A stretch of DNA of 64,000 bases from assembly GCA_027382625.1 (NCBI GenBank), contig JAJKFJ010021696.1, forward strand, positions 62,001 through 126,000. Reading direction: 5' to 3'. This document shows, piece after piece, positions 32,260 to 42,700 of the stretch. Source of the stretch: Tetmemena sp. SeJ-2015. Taxonomy: Eukaryota; Ciliophora; Spirotrichea; Sporadotrichida; Oxytrichidae. The translations under genes were made by a program, and so were the position numbers. How positions within the stretch are numbered: position 1 is the stretch's first letter; each line of letters begins with the position of its first letter. The notes under the pieces are model-generated. The model saw only the letters and a program-made list of their open reading frames with translations, ran no database searches and was not told where the DNA came from.

Positions 32260-34075
32260 TCATTTTTGAGGTGGAGGTTCTTCTTCCTGCTGTTCTTAAT
32301 GAGCGCATGATGTTTATCTTAGTTGGTCTGGTGGCGTATTTTACTGCTCATGAATATAAAATTACCATATCATTTTGAAAATATGGATGAATAAGTTATT
32401 GTTGAGAAGTCTATCGTCTGGCTTGGGCACTTTCACTAGCTCATTCTCTCTGGCAAGAGATAGATAACTCTGTTAAATTGATTTGCAGTTAAATAATTTT
32501 GGCAATAAAATCTGTCTCTCACCTGCACTCATTTGAAAGAAATTGCCCTGAGTTTAGCTGGCGATTCCATTAAGAAGGCTATCTGATTTGACCCTGCCAA
32601 GTCACTGTTGGCAATTTAATTCCTGAGAATATGATTGAAGTTCCTCTGCTACTTTATTCTCTAGTCTAACTGTTAGTAGGCAGTTGGCTACACTAATTGC
32701 TAATTCTCGTAACCTGGCAGGTGATTTCTGATTTGAGAATCTTGACCTGTAGTGTAGAAGTTGCCTATAAGCAAACCAGTGTCCCTTCTCAGCAATTTGT
32801 CATTCTATCTCTGGGCGACCAATTACGCTCCACCATTTTATGGATTCCCTGAAAGTGCAACGATCTCCAAAATATTGAAAGATAAACAACTACAAGCAGA
32901 GTCTCAATTTAAAATATTATGGTCTGAGCCTTGGAATTATTGAGATATTTGTTATGTGTTGTTAGAAGATGGCACGAATTTAGACTTTATAATTAAGAAA
33001 AAAAACATTATTTTACTTATACTTTTGAAGGTGATGAGTTAAGTCAGGGCCTACTAGGATTGGAGTTGAGTTATTAGTTGACTTTTTGGGCTCCATTTCA
33101 TTACTTTCCAACTTCTAATTATAAAAAGTGATGTGATACTAGCAATAAGAAAAATTATGAGATTTCGCAGAGGCAGAAGGCTAGATATTTCTGCTGAAGG
33201 ATTCAAAAACCATCTTATTCTTGCTCATAATTTGATTACCTCCTTCCTAAATATTGAAACATTAGAAATAGAAAAATTATAAGTAATGCTTAAAAAGAAT
33301 GCTCAATTATTTAGCCAGAACTGTTCTTTAAATAAAAAATTAAAATTAGACAAGCCTCTATTCTTTTTTTCAAAAGAAAACTAAACTATATATCTCCCAA
33401 TCTTAATCAAGAATTAACTTCTAATTATAATGTGATCTCCTTTGGAGACATTAACTCTATGACTCTCATACCCGTCTCTCATATTATGATGAAAGTTTTA
33501 ACCACCTTCCAGATTCTTAGAATGCAATTTGGAGTGACTTGATCCCTCCAACTTCATCTATAGTGACTCTAGTCCATTCTAGGAACAGATCTTCTGCAAA
33601 TTTTCATTTGAGCCAAGGGAAGGCAGCTGATGCTTATCTAGGCTTATAGATTATTAGAGCGAGTTCTTAATTTGTATGGATTGCCCTCCTTCAATTTAAA
33701 ATAAGCCATCTTATTGATTTAATTTGAGGAAGTCTTTCATTTTAAAGCTGAGCGAAGAGATTTGAACTTCGACTGTTGAACTGATAGGTCATGCTTCCCT
33801 CTCCTCTGCCTGGCTACTTAGATTAGTTACTCTGTCTGTATATATTTTGAGCTTCAGATGTCTAATTTAGTTCCTATCACTTAAATATAGCGATAGTTTT
33901 TATCTATATGAAAGTTTAATTTGTAATATAGTGAGAGTGAATTGAAGCCTTTATTATCTCAGATGAGGCCTTCATTCATGGTCCTCTTGTTTAGTGTGCT
34001 TGAGGGCGCAGTTGTCTACTGATTGAAGTACTAGTGCTAAGAACTTAATTCATGTCTGCTGCTGTTTTCTCTCAT
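32260..34075 (-). CDS. Gln/Ser-rich coding region, N-terminal part of the TTLL gene or a separate gene
   Basis: The minus-strand frame starts MRENSSRHELSSQHQYFN (ATG at 34075) and holds patches of clear coding sense: YRQSNQSKQPGRGEGSMTYQ near 33.8 kb, RNFNHILRNQIANSDLAGSN near 32.6 kb, and a tail ending EEEPPPQK with TGA near 32260. Between 32.95 and 33.5 kb the sequence is A+T-rich and I see no coding sense, so a large intron or IES is likely. A 9-bp repeat (CTCAAAAAT on the coding strand) around the TGA would let the frame run on into the TTLL gene downstream, so this may be its disordered N-terminus. No domain was recognised. Confidence 0.45.
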
Positions 34076-34330
34076 TAGTGAATCTCTAAGGCTTTAAATT
34101 ATTTATTCTTAAGAATAAAAATATATATCAAAGGCTATTACATTTTAGGTTATTGAACTTTATTTTATTTAATTCTTTAATTTGTGCTCCAAAAATCTCA
34201 CTTTTTTAAGCCAAAGACTCTGAGTGTGAGCATACGATATTTGAATAGAATTTTCAAAGTAATAAGAGAATTCTCTAAAGTATGCAATCCCTTATTCCTA
34301 AGTTCAAAGTGAAGTAAGTCTTCTTCCCTG

Positions 34331-36206
34331 TCAATTCTGGTTGGTGTAGCTCTTGTTATTATTTTAAGGATCAGTTTACGGGCCAGTGTGCCAGTTGTAC
34401 AAATTGGTGCCTGGGTCTGTGGCTGTTGCAGGATTCTGATCATACAATAAGCAATTAGAATAGTATATTAGAACAAGCCTTCAATGTTATTTCCAACTGC
34501 GGTGTAGTACTGTTCTGTCCTCTTTTCCTCTTCTCTCCTTTGGTTTATTCTTCTTCTCCAGAGGTAGAAACCGCCTCCTAGTCCGATCAAGATTATGATA
34601 ACCACCACTATTGGCAGTACCCACATGTTCTTTGCCACGTCGATGAAGCCAGTCGAATAGGGATGAATGGCTAGTCCGACTCTGTTGTTCTCAAAATCGT
34701 AGACTGAGTAGTAGGAGCGGAGGAACACATCTCCAAAAATGTAGAAGTTGAATTGAGATGCCTCGAGACCTCCCTAAACTCCAAATACACAAATGCCCGG
34801 AATATCGAAATCAGCTCCGTTGATTAGGTACTCGCTAGGTTGGATGTTATAGTAGTACTTGTATTTAAAAAGCTTTAAACTTCTAAGTATAGATAATAAT
34901 CTATTGTCATCGAATCTGAATTTAAGGGGCTTCATTTTGGTAATTACGGAAGCACAAGACCCAACTGTATAGCACAATTAGGAGGAACATTATAGACTAG
35001 TTTCAGCTTGCAGCCATATCTTCTTCAGTACCTTGAATTCATCATCTGGTACAGCAATAAATTATTCCATTACTTTTTCATTTCATAAATAATAAGAGAG
35101 GTGCCTGTATCAATGATAGCTTGATCTGTGTCTTTCTAGAAGAAGCTAGTAGTTCCAAAAAGAGCGTCTTCAATTTCTATCTACCACCAGAATGTCTCTG
35201 TCAACTTGTACCAGTGTAGACCGTAGCCCTTGCTTGAGTCTCCAGTTTTCACATAGGAGGAATCATATCCTCCAAACATGACCTTGGATTGGTGAGAAAA
35301 GCTGCCGATGTAGAACGATACCATCTTAGAGTCGATTATCCCTCCCGTCTTCAAGGCTGAAACAAAAGAGGGCCCACTATCTGTAGATGCACCCGGAGCT
35401 AGCCCGAGAATTCCATCTAAATCGTCCAATCCATCCTAAGAAGTTATTCCGAAGAATTAAAAGCCCTTTGCACAATGCACGAGAAGGGGGTCAATATAGT
35501 AAACTTAAATCTAAAAAAATATAAAAGTCAAGGCAAGCATCATCTTGCAGCACTTATCCCACGAGTCTGGCTGATCCATACTTCTTAATTCCATCAGATA
35601 AACAAGAGAAAAGTTACATCTAGAATCTTGGAAGTGTCTGAAACCATAATAGCGGTAGAGGACGCGTTATAATCATACTTCGGATTAGTACAGGTATCGC
35701 ACGTGATTTGAGAGACGGTAAGCCAATTTGATCCAGTATCGAAAACAACCTCATTCTTGATCTGACCTGAGCCCAAGTACATGTATCCTGTATAGGTGAT
35801 GTCCAAGTTGTTGTTAAGTCAAAATTATTGAATATACCTACAATTAATTGCAAACATAAGTTAAGGTTGATGTTGATTTGTGGATCTACATATGCGATAA
35901 AATAATGTGAAATGAAACTGAGGAACAAAGTCTTACAGCTTTTGATATTTCCTAGAATGTCATAGAACACGTCATCTTTCAGAGTTTAACCCAGCCTACT
36001 CTATTTCTTGTGACTTTTATGCGTCTTCGTTAGCTAGATAGTTAGGTTTGGCTCGCTTTACTCCTATTCAAGGAATTACTCTGCGCTTTAGGCTTGCACT
36101 CCAAAGAGAAGAAGCAAGACAGCTAGAGATGATGTTGCTAGCAATTAATCAAAATCGTTATATTAAAATCTTAAGACATGATAGCAAGCAATTGCCTTTT
36201 CCTCAT
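34331..36206 (-). CDS. Membrane-anchored pepsin-family aspartyl protease
   Basis: This is a secretory-pathway protease with both active-site aspartates: VVFDTGSNWLTV near 35.7 kb and QAIIDTGTSL near 35.1 kb. The flap/YG region (KYGSARLVGQ), DGILGLAPG and FGGYD are also present. After pointer-guided removal of an IES the N-terminus reads MRKRQLLATSSLAVLLLLFG, a clear signal peptide (ATG at 36206). A C-terminal membrane helix (VLPIVVVIIILIGLGGGFYL) is followed by a basic stop-transfer (WRRRINQRREEEKR) and a short cytoplasmic tail ending NNNKSYTNQN with TGA at 34331. A 34-nt intron beginning GTAACTTTT lies near 35610. The region near 35.82-35.95 kb holds an unresolved intron or IES. The enzyme is probably lysosomal or surface, by family; the substrate is unknown. 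Confidence 0.88.
34453..34478 (-). other. IES, 26 nt, pointer AAGC
   Basis: AAGC at 34449-34452 and 34475-34478. Removal changes the frame and gives NNIEGLLYDQNPATATDPGT, connecting the membrane segment to an otherwise out-of-frame but clearly coding tail. Confidence 0.8.
36147..36193 (-). other. IES, 47 nt, pointer AGCAATT, inside the signal-peptide coding segment
   Basis: AGCAATT at 36140-36146 and 36187-36193. Only after removal does the start codon join the hydrophobic signal core (MRKRQLLATSSLAVLLLL). Confidence 0.88.
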
Positions 36207-36497
36207 TGTTTAATCGTACACTATTGCTTGTTTACAAAAGTTTATCAAAAGATAGCATATAGGATTTTTATCTCATGATATTTGTAAAATATTTAATAAG
36301 ATTTTAAATTAATCTAAACCGAACATTTTCACCTATTTTTTCTTATTCTTCTTCTGATGATGATCATGATATTGGTTATTGTGTTGAGTAATGACGTTAT
36401 TCTATAAATTAGTTGGTCAAATCTGCTCTTAAGAGTTGCGACATGTTAACCATTAAATTACTTTATTAAAATCTAACCCGTATCATCATCACCTTCC

Positions 36498-37845
36498 ATG
36501 TCTTTTATTTTGAAGCGAGTTAAACTTATCTCGCAATTTATGAATGTCTTTCTTGAGCACCCTTCAAAGAAGAGCTTTCACTTCTGCCTACTCGCAAAAA
36601 GTGCAGCCGATCCTGACTGCATACAAAATGGGAGATCTGGACTTGAAGAACAGAGTTGTCATGGCCTCACTTACCAGATAGAGAACCTAGAAAGATGGCG
36701 CAGAGAGAGGTGTCCCCACTGATCTCCATGTTGAGTACTATTCCAAGAGAGCAGAAGATGCTGGACTCGTTTTGACTGAGTGTTCTGCTATCGATCTGGC
36801 TGGTGATGCTTTCCCAGGCTTTAATATATTGCTAGACAATAATATTTTATGGAAGAGTGTAGGCTCAACAGGTATTTATAATGACAAGCAAGTAGACGGC
36901 TGGAAGAGAGTGACTGAAGCAGTCCATAAGAAGGGAGGACTTATCTTCCTGTAGATATGGCATGGTGGTAGGGCTGTCCATCCGGATCATGTCGGAGGCC
37001 TGACCCCCATCTCCTCCTCTGCAGTTGCAATTAATGGCAAGGTTTGGGCTGGGAACAAGCAGCAGGCTCATGTGTAACCCAAGGAAGCTACCAAGGACGA
37101 TATCAAGAGAATTATTGAGCAATTCAGGCAAGGAGCAGAGAGAGCAAAGAAGGCTGGATTTGATGGACTTGAGTTACATGGCGCAAATGGTTACATCATC
37201 GATTGTTGATCATTATGAATTAATCGACTAATTCTTGAGAGATGGAGTTAACCAGAGAACAGACGAGTACGGAGGCAGCTATGAGAACAGACTCAGACTT
37301 GCATCTCAGGTATTAGACGAGTTGATCTCTGTCTTCGGAGCCAAGAGAGTTGGAATGAAGCTATCTCCTGTTAACGATTACAATGGCATAAAGGACTCTG
37401 ACCCAGAGACTCTAGTTAAGCATACTCTCGAGTTACTCAACAAAAAGAATGTTGCCTTTGTGGAGTTGATGGAGACTTTCAGTCTCGAAGGTAAAGATGC
37501 AGCACTCAGAAAAGCTTTTTACGAGGGCAAGAGCCACAAATCCTTCAGCGAGCTATTCAAGAGGTAGTTCAACAACACATACATCGCAAACCATGGGTAT
37601 ACTCAAGAAACTGCAAACTAAGTCAATATATATTACTAAACTAAGCATTAGAGAAGGGATAGGCTGACCTGATCTCTTTCGGTCAGTTATACGTTGCAAA
37701 TGACGACTTGGTCAACAAGTTTAGAAACAACGTAGTCCCTAACAAGATCCAAAATGCCGATATGAAGTTACTTACTTCCTATCTATATGGTGAAGGTGCT
37801 CTGGGATATACAGATCTCTCAGTATACGCTCCAAAGCAAAAGTGA
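36498..37845 (+). CDS. NADH:flavin oxidoreductase, old yellow enzyme family
   Basis: This is an FMN-dependent TIM-barrel enzyme that reduces activated alkenes with NAD(P)H. After IES removal the reading starts [20 protein letters not shown], possibly a mitochondrial-type presequence, and continues [19 protein letters not shown] (the substrate-side Thr is present). Next come [20 protein letters not shown] with WHGGR, then [20 protein letters not shown] with the His/Asn substrate-binding pair and the Tyr proton donor, and [12 protein letters not shown]. The C-terminal barrel half ends [16 protein letters not shown] and TGA at 37843-37845. At least three pointer-flanked IESs interrupt it. A further in-frame candidate with pointer AATAT lies near 36825-36845. 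Confidence 0.92.
36506..36551 (+). other. IES, 46 nt, pointer ATGTCTTT containing the start codon
   Basis: ATGTCTTT occurs at 36498-36505 and 36544-36551. Only the second copy is followed by the correct reading frame ([16 protein letters not shown]), so removal joins the 5' leader to the coding segment through a pointer that itself carries the ATG. Confidence 0.7.
37203..37227 (+). other. IES, 25 nt, pointer ATCGA
   Basis: ATCGA at 37198-37202 and 37223-37227. Removal shifts the frame to give [18 protein letters not shown], exactly the conserved flavoprotein motif. Confidence 0.95.
37623..37645 (+). other. IES, 23 nt, pointer AACTAAG
   Basis: AACTAAG at 37616-37622 and 37639-37645. Removal restores [20 protein letters not shown] in frame. 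Confidence 0.95.
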
Positions 37846-38027
37846 TATGGAATTAAAAAAGCTCTAACATAAGATATAAGCCTTATTATCTAAGAGTTCC
37901 CAAAATGTAATCAATAAGTTACGCATCTTTTGAAGATAGAAGAGAGTTAGAAATATTTTTAGATGATGAGAAAATATAGACTTGCTCTGCAAATAACCTC
38001 TAAGCTTTATAAAAACACTTAGGTCTC

Positions 38028-38731
38028 TCATACATTCAAGAATCTGATGCATTCGATTTGTTATGTATACCTGATCAAGTAGGCAACTTGTCTCCTCAGC
38101 TCTTCAAGTTTTTCCACGCTTACTGTCATCATGACTTTCTCGTTTTGTGCTGTTTGAATCTCTATCATGACCTCAGGGCGAAGTACTTTGTTAAGATAGT
38201 TTGTAGAAAGCACTACATTAATTTTCCACTGAATATAAAAGCACTCTAAGGAAACTCATAACATTTTTTGTATTTACTGACAGCTTGCATAGTCGAGACC
38301 TGAAGGCAAGCCAAGGATTTGAGAAGACTGATGCGTTTAAACTAGATCTGTCTCCGACTGCACTTCAATAGCTTTGGGGTTCATGCACTCCAGCTTATAG
38401 TTGGTGAGTAACCCCACCTTTTAATAGTTATTACTCAACAAATGGATTTATATATTAGATATTTTAAAGTTCTGGGCGTACATAAGATAAAGTTTATCCT
38501 TGATGGCTTGCTTGATCTCTTTTGAGACTTGGAGTGCCTCTATTTTATTAATTTGCTTGGCAGGTTGTTTCCTTAGGAATTCGTAAATTGCAGAGAAGGG
38601 CGCTCTGACATTAAATGTGAGTTTGTGGAGGGGGAGTGAGTTCTTGTCTAATAGTATTGATAGGCTGAGTCAATGAGCTGGAGAGCAGTCTCATTATCGA
38701 AATCCTTAAGAATAGCCAAATCTTCTTTCAT
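38028..38731 (-). CDS. COMM-domain-containing protein (COMMD family)
   Basis: COMMD proteins form the ring of the Commander complex in endosomal recycling. The protein starts MKEDLAILKDFDNETALQLI (ATG at 38731) with a helical N-terminal domain. It ends in a COMM domain: QWKINVVLSTNYLNKVLRPE, then a strand region and KLEELRRQVAYLIR, with IECIRFLNV and TGA at 38028-38030. The Trp and the beta/helix pattern are diagnostic. Total length of about 190-200 residues suits the family. One +/-1 shift near 38.66 kb and an A+T-rich gap near 38.25-38.30 kb (probable IES, pointer not proved) interrupt the frame. The COMMD subtype was not assigned. Confidence 0.8.
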
Positions 38732-38999
38732 TTTAGCGATATCTCTAAATTATAATTATTTAATCAATCAAGCTAAGTTGCATTCAACTCTATCTTTAAT
38801 GGATAGATTTTAAAATGATTATGAATGGAAACTTAAATAAAATCAGGCATTGGAAAATATAAAACATAAAAGAGAATCTAAGTATCAAAGTCAAATAAAA
38901 TCATATTCTCAATTTTAAAAACGAGTATATTATTTTAGTGCCTTATATTAAATTAAAAAAATATACAGACAGGAGGGGATTGAGTTTAAATAGGAAATT

Positions 39000-39599
39000 T
39001 AACCGCACCCACAAGACTTTTCTAACAATTCTAACTCCCTTTCATAAGCATGATTTCATAATATCTTGAAGAGTAAATGTTATTCTTTAAATCCAATAAA
39101 TTATTCACACTTAACTTCTAAAATTGATGCATATACACAAATATTTTCTTCCTCCAACTCTTTAACTCTTCTTCATCTTCATTAATCTCTGTTAAAGAAT
39201 TTTCTGGCTGTTAATTTGCTGCATAATTTAACTTGCTTTGTCAAAGTAGCCTCTAAAGCGAGTTTAACTTTCTGAAAACTCATATTCCTGGTTAAACTAG
39301 AGACTCAGGTTAAGCTAGTTTACTAAATTTTGAGCTCCACTAGTTGTAAAGAAGATTTACAGAATGTGCTCGTCATTCATGTTTACTAATTAATTTATTG
39401 CTAATTTATAAATCAATTACTAATAATAACTATTTTTCAAATAATAGATTTATCTTATTTTCAAGATAAATTAAATGTAGAAATCAAGTAAGTCACTGTA
39501 CAAGTCACAAATCTTTCTTAGAGAGTAGGAGTCGTTGAGTGGGCCCTAGGGGTCTGGATTAGTAAGAGTCTCTAAGTAGAAAATGATGTTTGTGGCCAT
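39000..39599 (-). CDS. Unidentified protein
   Basis: The reading starts MATNIIFYLETLTNPDPQGP (ATG at 39599). After removal of a pointer-flanked segment it continues DLLDFYMNDEHILQIFFTTS and QFNQEYEFSESQTRFRGYFD. It then runs into an acidic/helical stretch (EINEDEEELKSWRKKIFVYM) and SQNCQKSLVGAVKFPI. Gln codons are UAA/UAG throughout. The 3' end is uncertain because no TGA closes the frame before about 38.76 kb. It is divergent from importin beta, start codons 145 bp apart. No family was recognised. Confidence 0.55.
39383..39478 (-). other. IES, 96 nt, pointer ATGT (ACAT on the coding strand)
   Basis: ATGT at 39379-39382 and 39475-39478 flanks very A+T-rich DNA. Removal joins SDLLDFY to MNDEHILQIFF in frame. 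Confidence 0.7.
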
Positions 39600-39743
39600 G
39601 TTGATTAGTAGCTAGAGATGGTTACTTCTCTGATCATAATAGCTTATTGTCGATCATCTTTAGGAGATTGGAACGTAAAGAGAATCGATTATAATTTAAA
39701 CTTTTTAGACTTAAACTCATTTACAAACTATAAATCTACAAAT

Positions 39744-42700
39744 ATGGAGAGTGAACCCTTCCCCGAGATCAAAGGATTGCTCCACGCTATTTCATTCACC
39801 TCAAGTACATAGAAAATTAAAAGATAAACAACTCTTTAGATGATAACAAAGTGCATCATCGTAAATTATCTTTCCCTTCTTTAATGATGATAATGAGAGA
39901 AAGGAAGCTGAAAAGGCAATCAGAACACTGAAGAACTAGAGTGAGGTAATTCAAAGCTCAATCTAAAAGAAAACATCTTTCTAATACATTTTCAGCAAAT
40001 GATCCATTTCTCTTAACCAACTCTGTTTATAGCAACGATTCCTTCAGTCTATGCTTGGCCAGATTTACGATTCCACAAACCCACCTGAGGTCATTGGCTT
40101 AGCTTCCATCATTTTGAAAAACTCTCTTGCTCAAAATTCGATATAAAGCTAGGTAAGAGAATCGCAAACATTATCTTCCATCTCATAATAAAGTCCGCAA
40201 TAATTATTCCCAAAAGAATTTAAAAATTATGAGCTTGAATGGTATACCTCCTTTTATAAATTCAACACTATTATTCCAAACCTATACCTTTAAAAATAAA
40301 ACTTATGAAGATTAAGTCAACTAATTATAGGATGGGGTAGCGCGAACTATCTGGCAAGTGCAGAGCTAAGAATTCAGAGAGTACATTAAGGTGAACATCT
40401 TCCCTCTGCTAGAGAGCCCAAGTCCTGTTCTTGCAAATGCTGCTGCTATGTGTATAAGCTCAATCGCAGTGCAAGAGATGCCTTATGATATGTGGCCTGG
40501 TCTCATGAGCAGACTAGTTGATATATGCTCCAGCGAGAATGTGAACACTAGTAGACTGGGTGCACTAAAGACTCTCGGATACATTTGTGAGGACCTACCA
40601 TTAAATATCCTCCCCATGGGTTTAAAATAAAGGAGAATCATTCAGGCTGATTTAATTATATGAATGGCTGAGCTGAACAGCATCTTTGGGGTTCTATTGG
40701 ATAATTTCACAACAGGAGATATAGAGCATGCAAGGATAGCAACTAGGGCTTTTCAAAGAGCCTCAGGATAGTCAGCTTCTGCTTTCCAAACTGATCAGCA
40801 TAGAGCTTATGTTATGACTAAGTTATTCTCAGCAGCTGAAATTGATGATGAAGAGGTGGTATGCTCAGTTCTCTAAGCCATCGACATTATAATGAACTGC
40901 TGCTATTACCACATGCAGAATTTCATTAGCAGCATTGGAGAACTTACCAACCGCCTTGTTATCTCCAGAATTGAATCGATAAATGATTCGAAGTATTATA
41001 GATAACTCCATATCAAGTTTAATATGCTCAGGATAAGTTTCTTCATTTCTTTTTAGATTCTTTAAATCTAAAGTTTGCCCCAAATACATTTATTCAGTAA
41101 ATTTAAATACTATTAATATGGGTAGGAAGCACCACAAAGCTATGAGACTTGCCCTAGAAATCTGGTGCACCATCGCTAGCATCGAAGTAAAGTGCTCTTA
41201 GAACAACATGTAGTTCAACAATGTCATCGATAAATGACAATTTTGTAAAAACGTAATTGAATATTTTACCTCGAGACTTACAGCAATAACATTGTAGGTA
41301 TCATAATTAATGGACTGGAGGTAGTAGATCAGGAAATAACTGACGGTCTAGATGATCTACATGAAGATGATCTCACAATACCAGCCTTTTTAGCACTGGA
41401 GGGAATGTCTTGGCTCATAAAAGATAGTCTTATAACCTAAATAAGGCCATTCGTGGAGTCAAGGATCAACAGTCCACTTGTCTACAACAGATATGTGTCA
41501 GTGCTCACTTTCGCAGGAGCAATTTCGGGACTAGATTCAAGCGACTTCCTTTCCTACGTTTCTTAGAACTATCTGATCTATCTCTCTACTTTAGACGACC
41601 CCTCCGCCAGGGTTCGCCAAGCTGCAGCTGTCCTTTATTAGAAGCTGGCATAGCAAGCTTCATAAGTGATTTTAAATATAAGGCATATAATGTTGCAACA
41701 TGCAACTTTTGATTATAATGATTTGCTGTTCTTCTCAAAACCTGAGCATGTTCTTTGAAAAGATTAAGCCTCATTTGAATCAAGACTTCCCAGCCATTCA
41801 GAAGTCCCTAGTCAAAGCGCTCAAAAGGCTTTTTGAAAAAGCTCATGAAAAGGATACCAACCAGAACTCAAAGGTTTTTCGATTTTAAATTATGGTTGTG
41901 AATGTAAATAATTAGAACTTAAACCAGGTATTCTAGGAGTTCTTGCCCATCTATTATCAAATGCTGACTAATCCTCAACTTAATAACCTGCCAGAATTCA
42001 AATCAATAGTAGATGATGTAGAGGAGATAAACTAATAATTTGTGTATTCCAATTTATAGCTTCTTACTATAAAATATCATTAAACTCCAAGAAAAATTAT
42101 TCTGATCCACTATAATTAATTGTTGATTTCCCCGTAGTTTGTTTTAAAATATGCTCAAAATTATTTGATGGAATTTCAGTAAAATTTGTCTATAATAACT
42201 CACTGTGATCTAACTGGCAACTCTGAGATCCTATTCCATTTCTTGGGGAACACTCTTGAAGAGATCAGAGGATTTACCTCACTACAAGAATTTACTCAAG
42301 ACCCGGACGTCCTCTTTAAAATATCTTCTCTTATCTAGCCTATTATAGTAGGAATTTTAATTAAAATCGATGATTGATTAAAATAATAAATGGAAAGTTG
42401 AAACTTCGTGTCATTTGAAATTGAAGATTCACCCCTTGATATGTAGCTTATTCGATAGCTCATTAAAAATTAATATGTGTCTCTTCTTTAATCATCTTCC
42501 TAGCACCTCTCAGCAGTGAGATATGATTCACGCATTCTTCTACCTCATCTTCATCATCATCATCTTCATTTAAACTTGTATCGCTTATAACTCTTGACTG
42601 AGTGTTCCCACACCAAAGTTACAAGGATAAAAAGTTCTTAGAATTTAATGCTGAATCGAATGGTCTAATAATATTCAAATTGCCACTTCCACTGCCACTC

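Noticed and set aside
33740..33830. tRNA-like T-arm sequence
   Set aside because: No cloverleaf can be drawn and the minus strand is coding (YRQSNQSKQPGRGEG).
35820..35950. IES with pointer GACTT in the protease gene
   Set aside because: The repeat exists, but excision does not give the frame needed for the downstream LNNNLDITYTGYMYLG segment; an intron and a further error are equally likely.
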